DNA of 64,000 nucleotides, from the NCBI RefSeq assembly GCF_040954835.1, contig NC_090718.1, positions 15,701,532 to 15,765,531 of the forward strand, written 5' to 3'. The notes under the pieces are model-generated. The model was not told the DNA's origin. It worked only from the letters and a program-made list of their open reading frames with translations, and ran no database searches. The number at the start of each line of letters is the position of its first letter. The first letter of the stretch is position 1. The DNA comes from Lepisosteus oculatus. Lineage: Eukaryota; Chordata; Actinopteri; Semionotiformes; Lepisosteidae. Shown in pieces: positions 39,190-50,910 of the stretch. The position numbers and the translations under genes are program-made.

Positions 39190-41264
39190 GAGGACAGGAG
39201 CAGGTTTAATATGGAGGTGGAGACAGAGGGCCCTGAGCTGGTGCAGCTCATTTCAGGTGCCTGACAGTCTGGGGGTGCCTGCAGCCAGAGCCCCGGCCTG
39301 TCAGCTCAGGGTTTCTGTGTTCTCACAGGCGCACCGGTGCAGGTGTGCAGCCCTGCAGTTTGCACGGCTGCTGGTCTCTGGTCCGCTGCATGGACTGAAT
39401 GGCCGATGGAGTCTTCCACACTGTCACCAGTCTGGCAGCTCTCTGGAGACCAGCAGCAGGCTCTGCATTCCAGTAGACCATCACAGCACGCAGTGTGCAT
39501 TATGCAGGGCAATGCTGAAAAATTGATTCCCCTCGTTCCTGTAAATGTAAGTCTGGTGTCTTATGGGACTTTGGAATATTCTCTATTACAGTACCGCTCA
39601 GTGGAGCGTTCTGTCCATCAGTTCAGATAAACACATTGCAGTACGCAGCAGAATGGTGCAGGCCATGGCTGAAGGGTGCAGTGCTCTGGCAGTGGAGGTA
39701 CAGATGGGATGCCGCAGAGGGGACAGCAGTCTCGAGCGTGTGACTGATCTGTGCTCCAGACGCCAGCGCTGTGAAAGCCAAGCCGGTTAATTGGATTGCG
39801 GTGCCGGTCAGGCAGGGGGCAGGACTGGGCCAGGCCTCTCCAGAATCCCTACCAGTCCCAAGACAAGAGGGGTCTGAGCTCTCCTGCAGGCGATTAGAGA
39901 GAGCGAGCAGGGCAGAGGAAGAATGGAGCTTGAAACTCAGAAGGAGCCTGAAGAAAAGGGAGGCACGGACAGGAGGAGAGAGGTGGGGTCTAGTAAAAGA
40001 AAGTCTCCGAGGGGCGAGCGCTTGTCCTGAGGCTGCCGGTGTGCGCGGGAGGTGCAGGTGTCCTTTGTGGAAGTGAAAACAGCCGGACCCCCCCGCCCCC
40101 CCGCCCGGCTCGCTCCCTCCTGCTCCGGCTGAGTCTTTGTCTGCGGCCCCAGCGCTGTCTGTCTTCCGGACGCGGCCCTTGATCGCCACAAATGGGATTA
40201 GGGAGACCCGCCGCTCCAGCCATTCTCTCGGCATTCCTCCGCGGCCCCGGCTCCGCCCTGCTGGGGCTCTTTAATTACCCTGCCACCAGGGGGCCTGGGC
40301 CGGCCAGAGGGCCTGCAGCGTCCCTGCGGAGGCGATGGCCTTCGGTCGGCAACGTCGCAGTGCAGCAGGACTGTTAACCCACTTCAGACACGCCACAGCC
40401 TCGCTCTTCCAATTGAGGCAGCAATTAACAGACTGCGATTCATTATGGACGCAGATATTCCCCAACTCTTGTCCAATGACTGTGCTGGGGTCATGGATTT
40501 CTGTCTTACAGCTTCTTTTTGCACATTTAACATCACTCAGCTGAGCATCCTGTTCCAGACTGTGATTGCTTGTTAAACTGAGATTCTCACATAAAGGCCG
40601 AGCTACAGGACAGCTCACGCTGGCCTGAGCAGATACTGTGCTGAGTGGAGAGGCGGAGGAGACCTGTTACTCCTCTTCTTCCCACCTGCGGGGAGCGAAA
40701 GCACTTTTCAAAGCCCAGCTGGGGAAGATGCGCTGCAGCTCTGGCTCGTTAGGTGCTGACCAGCTGACCCCTCTGGTGTGAATCCTGGAGAACTGGCCCA
40801 GGCCAGGCCGCAGAAGGAAAGCTGCTGTGGTCAGTTGTGCGGACACGGCGGTGATTCCAGTCCTCAGATCTGCCGAGGTGAGGCCTTCCAGCGTGTTCCT
40901 AGTCCCTGAGCAGCCGGCGGCACCCTGGGCTTCCCAACCGGCTCCGCGATCGGCACCACAGCCCCTGAAGCTCCTGCTGGAGCTGTACCTGGGACTCACG
41001 CAGGGCCTGACGCAGACGCTGTGCCGTATCACCGGGCTGTTCTGGAAAACGGGGCAGCTCCAGTTCTTACGACGCAAGGCTGTTACTGTTAGATTTGTGG
41101 GCTTAAACGTCTCGTTTCAGTCTAGAGTTTTCGTGACAGAGATCAGGGTAAATCTTAGTTTTACAGTGTTTTGCACTCACACCATGAATTGACCTTGCTG
41201 TGGTTTCTCAGCCCACAGTACAAAGCCTTTCAATAATTCTCCACACTTTTAGTCTGACTGCAAA
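39190..41264. other. Gene-less stretch; candidate non-coding element
   Basis: No gene supported. The stretch at 40375-40560 is AT-richer, with CCAATTGAGGCAGCAATTAA and CGATTCATTATGGACGC, and could be a conserved enhancer. Immediately before it, TGCCACCAGGGGGC (40281-40294) is CTCF-like. Confidence 0.35.
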
Positions 41265-41640
41265 GCTGTGCTCAGTGTGTCTTGGTGTAAGTTTGTCTTG
41301 GTGTCAGTGTGTCATGCTGCAGTGTGCTCAGTGAGTCTTGGTGTCAGTGAGTCATGCTGCAGTGTGCTCAGTGTGTCATGCTGCAGTGTGCTCAGTGTGT
41401 CATGCTACAGTGTACTCACCCTGTGTCTTGCTGCAGTGTGCTCAGTGTGTCTTGCTGCAGTGTGCTCAGTGTGTCATGCTGCAGTGTGCTCAGTGTGTCA
41501 TGCTGCAGTGTGCTCACCCTGTGTCTTGCTGCAGTGTGCTCAGTGTGTCTTGCTGCAGTGTGCTCACCCTGTGTCTTGCTGCAGTGTGCTCACCCTGTGT
41601 CTTGCTGCAGTGTGCTCACCCTGTGTCTGTGTCAGTATTA
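41265..41640. repeat. 24-bp minisatellite
   Basis: About 16 units of GTCTTGCTGCAGTGTGCTCA with TCAGTGT or CCCTGT endings. Confidence 0.95.
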
Positions 41641-42569
41641 CATCACCAGAGAGTATGTGCCAGTGCCCTTCTGCCTGTCTGTTGTTCTGGGAGTGGCAGT
41701 GGCTGTGTCTAATTGGTGATCTCGGCGTGGGGCGCAGGGTGGGGGTGAGGGTTGTTCTCTTGGCTCTGGGCGAGAGCCTCTCTCCTGAACCCAGGGCTCC
41801 TGGGAGATGGCGACGCTGGAAGAGTGCCATCGCTAATGACTGTTTGTTTAGCTATTGTCTAAATAACAAGAGGGGGCTTAGAGGGCCCTGTGTGTCCGAG
41901 AGGAGCCAGGAGCGGGGCTGTGTTAAGACAGAGATCAGATTAGGTGCTTTTAAAAGGAGCTTTGTGAGCTCAGGCCTAGAGCACCAGCTAATCCCTCTGG
42001 CTAAAAGAAAGCAAAAAAACGAAGAGTAATTCTTTTGTAAACAGCATCTGTCAATCTCAGATCATTTAATTTTTTTCAGAATTACTAGAGGGGAGAAATC
42101 AAAGGGTGTCCTAAGCGCTGAATTTGTTACGTAAAAAAAATCATGTGAAGTTTCCCTCTTTACCAGGACCTTTGGGATTCTAGACGTCTGCTGCTGCACC
42201 CCCCAGTGAAGAAGGAGGCTCCAGTGGGACTTCCAGGGAAGCCCCCGTCTGGAGTGGAGCGGCGCTGGCCTCGTTCCTGTGGTGTCTGCTGGCAGCCCTG
42301 CTCCGGCACACACTGACCTCTCACTCCCCTTCTGTGGCACTGCGTTCAGTGACACTGTCAGTGTCTTCAGACAGCGGTGCTGTGCCCTGTGCCCTGTGCC
42401 AGCGCCGGGGCTGTCAGGAGGGCGAGAGCAGTCGCAGGCTCTGTGGGGCTGCCCATCGGGTCAGTCGGACCCAGGCGAGCTGGACTCCTCCAGCGGTCCT
42501 GCCAGAGAGGGTCCTCATCCCATCATCCTGCAGCGACTCCAGTCCTGTCCAGCCTGCCCACTCCTCTGA
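41641..42569. other. Gene-less stretch; candidate non-coding element
   Basis: The segment 41825-41890 (GCTAATGACTGTTTGTTTAG, TGTCTAAATAACAAG) has forkhead- and homeodomain-like words. Otherwise nothing supported. Confidence 0.3.
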
Positions 42570-42985
42570 CCCTGAGCACTGGCGCTGAGGCACTCCGGAC
42601 TCCCCTGAGCACTGGCGCTGAGGCACTCCGGACTCCCCTGAGCACTGGCGCTGAGGCACTCCGGACTCCCCTGAGCACTGGCGCTGAGATACTCCAGTCT
42701 CCCCTGAACACTGATGCTGACACTGCAGCCTCCCCTGAACACTGGCGCTGAGGCACTCTGGATTCACCTGAACACTGGCTCTGAGACACTCCAGTCTCCC
42801 CTGAACACTGATGCTGACACTGCAGCCTCCCCTGAACACTGGCGCTGAGGCACTCTGGATTCACCTGAACACTGGCGCTGAGATACTCCAGTCTCCCCTG
42901 AGCACTGGCGCTGAGGCACTCCAGACTCACCTGAGCACTGGCGCTGAGGCACTCTGGACTCACCTGAACACTGGCGCTAGTCCTC
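42570..42985. repeat. 33-bp minisatellite
   Basis: About 12 units of CTGAGCACTGGCGCTGAGGC then ACTCCGGACTCCC, with ACA/GCA and GCGCT/GATGCT variants. Confidence 0.95.
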
Positions 42986-45529
42986 GTTCCTGTAGCTCAC
43001 AGATGAAGAGCCCTGGTCTGCGGCTACATGCCTCCTCTTGGCTGATGATGATGATGATGGTGTATCTTTCTGGGCCTGAGTCACCTGGGCTGAGGGAGTG
43101 TTTGTTCAGTTGTTTTGTGTTGGAGCCTCAGACTGGAATGGCCGGGATGTGAGTTTCCAGCACAATGTCTGGGCGCCCCCCTTTCCCCTCCTCTCCCGTG
43201 GAAAAGCCAGACTAAAAGACAAGGTTCCCCCCTCCGTCCCGGACATACCAGAGGCACCTGCACTCACTTAATGTTCTGGCAGGAGAGCGAAGAAGTGTCC
43301 CTTTCGCCTCGCTTGTCATGCTTGCTCACGGAGGGAAACAAGTTTGGTTTCAATTAGAGCTCCTGCCAAGAGCTGAGGTCACTGCAGCGCCGTCCTCCTG
43401 CTCGGTTTCTGGGGGCTAGCCGAGAGAGGAAGGGCTGGCAGTGGAGGGGTTACTGACCTGCAGACCGCCCCCCCGAAACCCCCTCTACAGCCCGCCTCTC
43501 TCTCACACACAAGGGCGTCAGCTTCTTAACCTTTATTTTTATTTTAGTGCCTTTCCTAGCGCGTCCTCTCAAGGCTCTGTGTGCTAAGAGGATCAAACAA
43601 GAGTCACATTAAAACAAAAAGTTTCGCAGAATTGAAAGTTGGAGTACAGAAGGCAGTTGTAAGGCAGGATTTGAAAGCGCTGACTGACTTCAAGATGCTC
43701 CTGGGCTGGGAGTATGGGTACAGGCCGGTCCGCGTGTGTCCCGTCTCTGGCAGGCTGGCAGTGAAGTGTCCCTATGCTCTCCACTGCAGTCTGTACTCAG
43801 CACCATGGCCTGAGTGTGCCTCTGTCCAGCCTGTCTGTCTGTCAGACAGAGCCGGGCTCAGCAGTGTCCCCTCTCTCCTGTCTCAGGCTCAGTGTGTGCT
43901 GGCCCTGTCCATCCTGCCTGTTTCCCAGCGTGTCCGCTGGGGTCTGTCCCTGCTCCTCCTGGGCTCCCTGACTCTCTCCACCTGCAGCCCAGCTGTTTGG
44001 CCTCTGGAGTTTCTCAGTATTCCCACTGAACTGTTCCAGCTGAGCTGCGCACCCCCACATCTGCCCCGCGGACTGACCCGTCCGGCCTCCCGGCTCCCGG
44101 CTCCCCTCTGTGGACTCTCGCGTGCCGAACGGCTCCGTGCCTTTTTTCCTGAGCACTTTGAGTCAGCTCTTCCGGTATTATCTCAGGGATGTTGGAAATC
44201 CGGGATCTGACTTGAGAGTTGCACTGTGAGCTTGTGAGCTTTCTCCTCTTTGTTCCTCCGCCCAGGAACTGGCCCAGCCTGATTTCCCACCCCAGGCCTG
44301 CGCCCCTCCGGAGCTGGATTGGAGGTGCTCTCCAGGCTGAGGGGGCAGTGCCAACTGGAGACACAGCGGTGATCACAAGGGGAGGCATGCCACTTTAAAA
44401 GCATACAGAACGCGATAAACAGTGATTTCCTCGTGCTCATGCCTCTCGGTGTATCCCAGCATCCTGGGCTGATGACTACAGCAAGCCAGTGGGGACACAG
44501 GACTCCCAGCCCCCATAGGCAGAGGAAAGTCAACACAGTGGACGCCTTCAAGGCCAATGAGGAGACAGTTGTGTTGTTGTGGAAAGGGTGGGGAAAGGCT
44601 TTGTGAACACAACAAACTGTCCAACCAGGCTCTTGTCTGATCCTGTCTCTCTTTCCTTCCTATTTTATGTGATGCTTACCAACAGAGCTATATAATTGAG
44701 CTCTGGCCGGTCATGCTCTCTCTCCAACATGTCAAAATGGCGGGGCTGTGGAGGTTGAGGTCAGCGGTCAAAGGTCAGAGGGCAGTTTTCTCAGGCATGA
44801 TTGCAGGCAGGTGTGTACTCTAGCCCCGAGAGAGAGGCACCTTTGGACTCTGTGCTAGGAAGCTACACCAGCGCCCACTGAAACTGCCACAAAGCTGATC
44901 CTTTCCCTTGCTTGTCCCTTGTGAAGGTGTAATTCTATAAGGTTTTATAGCCCCGTTACAAAAAACAGTTGAGCTGTTTAGCTTCTTGTCAGCATAATTG
45001 TTCAAACCTCCTTCTACACCTGGCTCTCTGTAACAACAGTGTTGTGAGATGTTCAGAGGGTAAAAAGAGTTTCTGCTCTTGATTTCTCTAGACATTAATC
45101 AGTACCCTGTAGACATACACCTCGTGGAGGATATGGGCCTAGATAGAGCATTGTCTCCACACCCTGTGCCTTTTCCCCAATCAGAGGTCATTAGCACTGT
45201 GTGGAGATGATTGGTCACAGCTGCTGCCAGCTGAAGCCCTTGCTTGGGGAAAGTAAGGGCACTGCAGCGACTGGGCAGCTGGAAGACCAGGGTTTTGTGC
45301 TGGAAACTAGGATTTTGACAAACTAAAACGAGAGAGGGAAACAAGCACTGCGTGGCTTTGGAGAACCAGGAGAGAAGGTATTGTGTTTGGATTTGAGTAA
45401 AACTAAAAAAAGTAAGTTTCCAGAAAAAAAAGGAGCACTTTGTTTGTGGTTACAAGGCAGCGTGGGGGTGTGTGGGTACGCTGGAGCACAGGGCAGAACA
45501 AGCCCATCAGCTGCGACCAGCACAGCCAG
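42986..45529. other. No gene seen
   Basis: Mixed unique sequence. Short candidate element near 43330-43370 (AACAAGTTTGGTTTCAATTA). No exons or full repeats recognised. Confidence 0.35.
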
Positions 45530-45575
45530 GGTGTGTAGTGTGTAGTGTGTAGTGTGTAGTGTGTAGTGTGTAGTG
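45530..45575. repeat. 7-bp GTGTAGT array
   Basis: Six to seven perfect heptamers. Confidence 0.95.
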
Positions 45576-45605
45576 TGCCAGGCTCCAGACTGCACTGTGA
45601 ACAGC

Positions 45606-45865
45606 CCTCTGAGCCTCCCAGCCTCCCAGCCTCCGAGCCTCTCAGCCTCTCAGCCTCCGAGCCTCTCAGCCTCCCAGCCTCCCAGCCTCTCAGCCTCCCA
45701 GCCTCCCAGCCTCCGAGCCTCTCAGCCTCTCAGCCTCTCAGCCTCCCAGCCTCCCAGCCTCTCAGCCTCCCAGCCTCCCAGCCTCCGAGCCTCTCAGCCT
45801 CCCAGCCTCTCAGCCTCTCAGCCTCTCAGCCTCTCAGCTTCTGAGCCTCTCAGCCTCACAGTCTC
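45606..45865. repeat. 9-bp CAGCCTCCC/CAGCCTCTC array
   Basis: About 28 nonamers with three alternating variants (CCC, CTC, CGA). Groups of four or five units recur in the same order, a sign of higher-order duplication. Confidence 0.95.
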
Positions 45866-47361
45866 TCAGCAGGATGGAGGAGGTTAAATGGATCCCTGCC
45901 CAGATAAATATGATATTTCTTACAGTTGTGATTAAATAGAATCTTCCAGGCGGTGCGGACAGGCCCCTCTTTGTTGGCAAGGGGGCGGCCTGTGGCTCCT
46001 GTCTGAAAAGAGTCATGATCGCTTTGCGTGTCTGTGTGTCAACAGGCCACACAGCTGTCGGGGAGCAGGGCGTTCTGGGAAGGCTGTTGCAGGGGATCCC
46101 AGCATGAAAGGGGTTCTTCTCTGTGTCTACTGTTGAGAATGTTGCTATCCGCAAGAGGAACAAGATTGTGCAAAACCATGTGTGTAAAAAAGACCAGAAG
46201 TGGAGGCCTCTCCAGTCCAAATGACACTGACAATGCTGATGAAGACTGTTATGGAAGAAATGTAACACCTGAAGACACCTTTCAGTGTGGAGTCAAGCTC
46301 TGCCTGCTCCTCTGCGGTCAGCGCGATAGCTCAGTGTGTAGTTCATGCTCTGAAGCACACTCCCGCTCGTGCACAGCTGCGGCTGCTGGGTCGCGCTGGG
46401 ACGACACCCTGGTGCCTGACAGCTCAGCAGTGTGGTCTTCCCTGCCCTTCTCGCCCCTCTGCCCTCCCCTGCTCCGGGGCCGTGCCCTCCGGACCGGACC
46501 ACTTCCACTAGGCATTGCACGCCGTCCCGGTCACTGCAGCCCCCATCCACTGTCTTCTGCGTGTTGTGTAGCGTGTTCTCTGCGTGCTGTGTAGCGTGTT
46601 CTCTGCCTGTTTCCCTGCTGTAAGCTGCTCGGAGTGAGGCGTTATTCTCGGTCAGCCGGGGCGTGAGCCCGGGGGAGAGAGGAGGCTGTGGGCGGGGGTG
46701 GGCGGCCAGTCCCTGCGATCGGGGCGAGAGGGACAGCGCTGCTGCCGAGGCGTGGCGCCCCCTGGTGCTGGGGGCGAGACGGGGCAGGACAGGGCAGGGG
46801 TTGGCGACTGACTGACAGTCTCCTTCTCTCTCTGAAGTGGGGGGGCAGGGCGTCTGCGGTGACTCTTGACCCCCCCCTGCCTGCTGGGGATCAAAGGCGC
46901 GCGGGGGCAGTCACCAGCAGGCCGGCCCCATCATGAATTCGTGATCAATAGCGAACACGGCCGAAGGCTCCCTGGGCCTCCCCTCTCTCCCTCTCCGAAG
47001 CCCTGGGCAGCTCCGAATGTCAATGATGTTAGTTTAGCCATTGTGCACGGCTGGCTGAGCCTGAAAGGCCTGCTTGTCCGCGGGCCAGCCCCCTACAATG
47101 GCCCCCTTTCTCCCCCCGACTCCACGCCTTCGTGAGGAGAATTCCCCCTTTCCCAGCGCTCTGTCCCTGGGCCAGAGGGAGGGGAGGACAAGAGACATAG
47201 AAGGAACTGGAGCGTGAAGAGGCTGTGAGCGGATCTCTGCACAGAGCTGCTTCAGCACCTACTGCCAGCACTAACCAGCACTGAGGGCGACAGGCACAGA
47301 GAGCTTGCTTCCAGACCCCCGCCAAGCTGTGCAGCACGCCTAATTGGACAGGGAATGAGCT
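45866..47361. other. No gene seen; one CTCF-like motif
   Basis: GGCGCCCCCTGGTGCTGG (46754-46771) is a good CTCF-like match on the minus strand. The region near 46320 has tRNA-like words (GATAGCTCAGTG) that are too weak to call. Confidence 0.4.
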
Positions 47362-47880
47362 GTGGACTAGTGGTCAGAGCTGAGAGAGAGAGGCAGTGTG
47401 GGCAAGTGGTCAGAGCTGAGAGAGAGAGAGGCAGTGTGGGCCAGTGGTCAGAGCTGAGAGAGAGAGGCAGTGTGGGCCAGTGGTCAGAGCTGAGAGAGAG
47501 AGGCAGTGTGGGCCAGTGGTCAGAGCTGAGAGAGAGAGAGGCAGTGTGGGCCAGTGGTCAGAGCTGAGAGAGAGAGAGGCAGTGTGGGCCAGTGGTCAGA
47601 GCTGAGGGAGAGAGGCAGTGTGGGCCAGTGGTCAGAGCTGAGGGAGAGAGGCAGTGTGGGCCAGTGGTCAGAGCTGAGAGAGAGAGGCAGTGTGGGCCAG
47701 TGGTCAGAGCTGAGAGAGAGAGGCAGTGTGGGCCAGTGGTCAGAGCTGAGAGAGAGAGAGGGAGTGTGGGCCAGTGGTCAGAGCTGAGAGAGAGAGGCAG
47801 TGTGGGCAAGTGGTCAGAGCTGAGAGAGAGAGGCAGTGTGGGCCAGTGGTCAGAGCTGAGAGAGAGAGGCAGTGTGGGCT
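47362..47880. repeat. 36-bp dispersed minisatellite, array B (inverted)
   Basis: About 14 units of AGTGGTCAGAGCTGAGAGAG then AGAGGCAGTGTGGGCC, the reverse complement of array A. Confidence 0.97.
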
Positions 47881-47994
47881 GCAGTTTTCAGGAGTCTTGA
47901 TCTTTTTATTCCCAGATTTCCTGGGGGCCACCTCTTGTCTCCCTTGTGTCCAGGCAGGCTGGTGATAAACCGCACAACACGCCACACGGCAGCA

Positions 47995-48180
47995 GGCTAA
48001 GCCGCTAAAACGATTATTATCATTAAGAGCTCGTCTGCGTTTCCCATGTGGAAAAAGTTTATTTTAACACATTATAAAGCAAACAATATTTATGTAATAT
48101 TTTCTTGTGCGGCTGCTGGCTGGGCCACTGCCAGACGAGAGAGAGGCCTTTTTTCCTCAATTTAGTTTTTACTAAGAACA
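47995..48180. other. Candidate conserved non-coding element
   Basis: An AT-rich island in GC-rich DNA, with GATTATTATCATTAAGAGC, ACACATTATAAAGCAAACAA, ATATTTATGTAATATTTTC and a final TCAATTTAGTTTTTAC. It is not repeated elsewhere in the window and has no coding frame. Confidence 0.35.
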
Positions 48181-48544
48181 GCTGTGTGAGGAGGGGCGAA
48201 GGAGAGAGTGATTTGTCAGAACCAAGTGAGCTGTGAGAAGGAGAGGTGGAAACGTCGGTGTAGTCTTCTTCCTCCGCGGCCCTGACGGAGTTTCGAATTC
48301 CCAGTGAAGTGCTCCGAGGTCCCCAGCGGGAATCAGCTGGGCTCCAGGGCCAGGATCAAGCCCAGCTCCTGCCTCCCAGCTACTCCAGCCCTCATGCCAG
48401 ATGACGGATCGCTCTCTATAAAGCATCTCAATCCCACAGCGCCACACGTACGACATGGTCCCCTGTGAAAACGCGCTGGGAGAACACGAGAAAGGTTAGA
48501 AACGAGAGAAGGCCGATCCACGCATGAGGCGTGTTCAGCACCTG

Positions 48545-48700
48545 CTGGCTCATGGGTCCAGGATCTCATGCAGCTGTTTCTTGAAGGAAGCCAGAGAATC
48601 GGATCCACCACATGGCTGGCCAGCTTGTTTCCTACTCCCGCCACCCTTTGTGTAAAGAAGTGTAACGCCTCCTATTCTTGCTTTTAAAAGCACCTTCGCA
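48545..48700 (-). mobile_element. CR1-like LINE 3' end, uninterrupted
   Basis: Minus-strand frame reads NKLASHVVDPILWLPSRNSC. With TCTTGAAGGAAGCCAGAGAA and CCCGCCACCCTTTGTGTAAA on the plus strand, it gives the intact version of the copy split at 28328-28830. Confidence 0.75.
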
Positions 48701-49805
48701 AAGTGCTTTGACTGTCTCAGTGCCTTTGAGGATTCGGAGATCTTGCCTGGACTTCCTGCTGTGGCTTATCCGTCTCCATTAAGATAGACTGGGGGTGGAG
48801 AAGACAGGGCTGTGGGCTCTGGGCCAGAGCGCCATGGCCCCAGTCCTGGGGGACGCACTGTGGTCGATGTGCAGATGAGGTTTTACTTTCACAGTGAAGT
48901 TCAGGATCTGCTCTCAACTGACTGCCCTGGTACAGTAAGCCAGTAACAATGTTCTCTGTTAAAAAGGACAGTGGGAAACTCTTGTACCCTGAATCATGTT
49001 TCACTTATTCCTTAGGAACAACATAAATGAAAATAACCCAAGAAAGCAAACAAGGTCTCATGTTCCAAAACAAGAAAATGAGCCCTTGCTTTTGTAGCGA
49101 TGCCATCAGCTCCAGCAATGGAAAATCTGTGGCACCGATCTGGAAACACAGGAACGTAACTCTTCGGCAATGGGAACTCTTTTAATCGTACCCGAAAGCA
49201 ATCAGAAGAGCACCAGTTCATTCCCCAGAATTCATTTCATAACATCAACGTGATGCAACAGACTTTAAACTGGCTAGACAGCCTGTTCTTCAGGTGATGG
49301 ACAGGCCAGTGAGGGGGATTGACAGGGCATTCTGCCCCCTTCTGGAGACCAAACGACACACTCATGATCTCCCCTCCCTCTCTGCCTGCCCTCCCCATCC
49401 AAAGTGCTCACAGGTATCCCCACATCTGGAGGGCAGATGTATATAGTCCTCAGATCATCAGTGCCCCCCAAGATCTGCCTGCCAGATGTGTGGGGTCAAA
49501 GGTCATGCAGACACAATTACTGCTGCCCACTCCCTCCAGAAATGTTTTTTTAATGGGTGGGGCCCCCGAGGGTCTGCTGAGCGGAGCTGCTTTCCGTCTT
49601 GCTCTTTGCCTGGCAGCTCTGGGAACGACTGGTGCTGTTATTGCAGGGACTGCTGGCTCAGATTATGACATTACTGTGGGATTAACTTTCCCGTTTGCCT
49701 CTTCTGTTCCGTTTCTTCCCCGCTTTGATGCCTCCTAATTCCTTAAATCTTTCTGTGGGACCTGAAATACCGTAGAGGAGCAGAGTGTCTGGTGTTTTCT
49801 GTTAA
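48701..49805. other. No gene seen
   Basis: Unique sequence without supported features. Confidence 0.4.
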
Positions 49806-50225
49806 TCTGATTCCAGCACAGAGGAGCAGCGGTCAGCACCGCTGGGGCCCAGTCCGTGTGGAGTCTGCACGTCTGCGCGGGTGTCCTCCCACACTCCAAA
49901 GACATGTCTTCTGGATGTGAGAGTGTGTCTGTGTGTGTCCCCTGGGGTCCGGGACCACCATGAGCCTGGACTGGATGAACTGGTACTGGGAGCGCTGTGA
50001 CGAGGGTGAGCTCGGCGCCTGCGGTGGGGCTCCTGGAAGAAGTGGGAGTGGCGGGCAGCCTGCCAGAGCCCCTCTCCTGCTGATGCGCAGTGAGCGCCAC
50101 AGCGCCCCCAGCTGGAGGGTCAGTGCCAGTTGGAGGCGCATCATGGCCCTCGCTGGCTTGGCTGCAGGCCTGCACTGGTGACGAGTCCCGGGTTCGAATC
50201 TTGACTCCTGGGCCACGGTGCTCCT
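49806..50225 (+). mobile_element. Common fish SINE, composite
   Basis: 49806-50000 has GGTCAGCACCGCTGGGGCCC, TGTGGAGTCTGCACGTCTGC, TCCTCCCACACTCCAAAGAC and GCCTGGACTGGATGAACTGG, the middle of the widespread fish repeat. 50090-50225 adds a B-box-like GGGTTCGAATC. The order suggests two joined partial copies. Confidence 0.65.
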
Positions 50226-50769
50226 CCTGCTGCCTCCCGGGGCTGGAAAGGCAGTCTGGCGAAGCCGGCAGCAGGTCCTCAGGGAGATCCCTCATGGCAG
50301 AGTGTGGAGCAGGCGAGGGTCTCGCTGGCATCGTTCGGACGACGCTTCCTCCCGAGTCCATCCGGCTGTCGGGGAGCAGCTCACCGGAATGTGATGACTG
50401 CAGGGAGCGGCCCTGTCCTGCTGGGGTTAACCCAGCTCTGGGAGAGCATGCAGCCAGCAGGCCTTTCCTGAGGTACCTGGGGTTTCTTGTGAAAACTGGT
50501 GGGAATGGACGCCCACCAGGATTATTTGCGATTTGCCCCCGGGACACTGTGTTAAAGAGGTGCTCTTGTACGTTTGCTCTCATGCAAGTCTCCAGATGTC
50601 TTTGCAAATGCAGAGAAGCTTATTGATTACAGCAACAGCAATGGAACAGATCTTTTAATACAGTCACAGTCTTTGTTGCTACTAAATAGCACAGGGCATG
50701 GTCAGCTAATTCATTTTGCACAAACACGCTCTGTCCATCTGGACAGCCACCCAGCCAGTGTCTGAACGC
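50226..50769. other. No gene seen
   Basis: Unique sequence, moderately AT-rich at 50600-50740. Nothing supported. Confidence 0.4.
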
Positions 50770-50910
50770 TGGTTATTCCTGGTCGTGCTGATTCTTCCTG
50801 GATGGGAAGCCCATTCAGCGCAGGTCACGCACACACAGGGGAAAGCTGGGTTTCCCAGAAACCAGTGAGAGAACATGCAAACTCCTCACAGAGTGGATCT
50901 GAAGGGACCT
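50770..50910 (-). mobile_element. Common fish SINE fragment, minus strand
   Basis: Contains GAGAGAACATGCAAACTCCT then CACAGAGTGGATC, the reverse complement of the TGTGTGGAGTTTGCATGTTC segment of the family. Confidence 0.65.

Noticed and set aside
46319..46400. tRNA-like words GATAGCTCAGTG
   Set aside because: No cloverleaf could be formed and there is no convincing B box at the right distance; at most a decayed SINE head.
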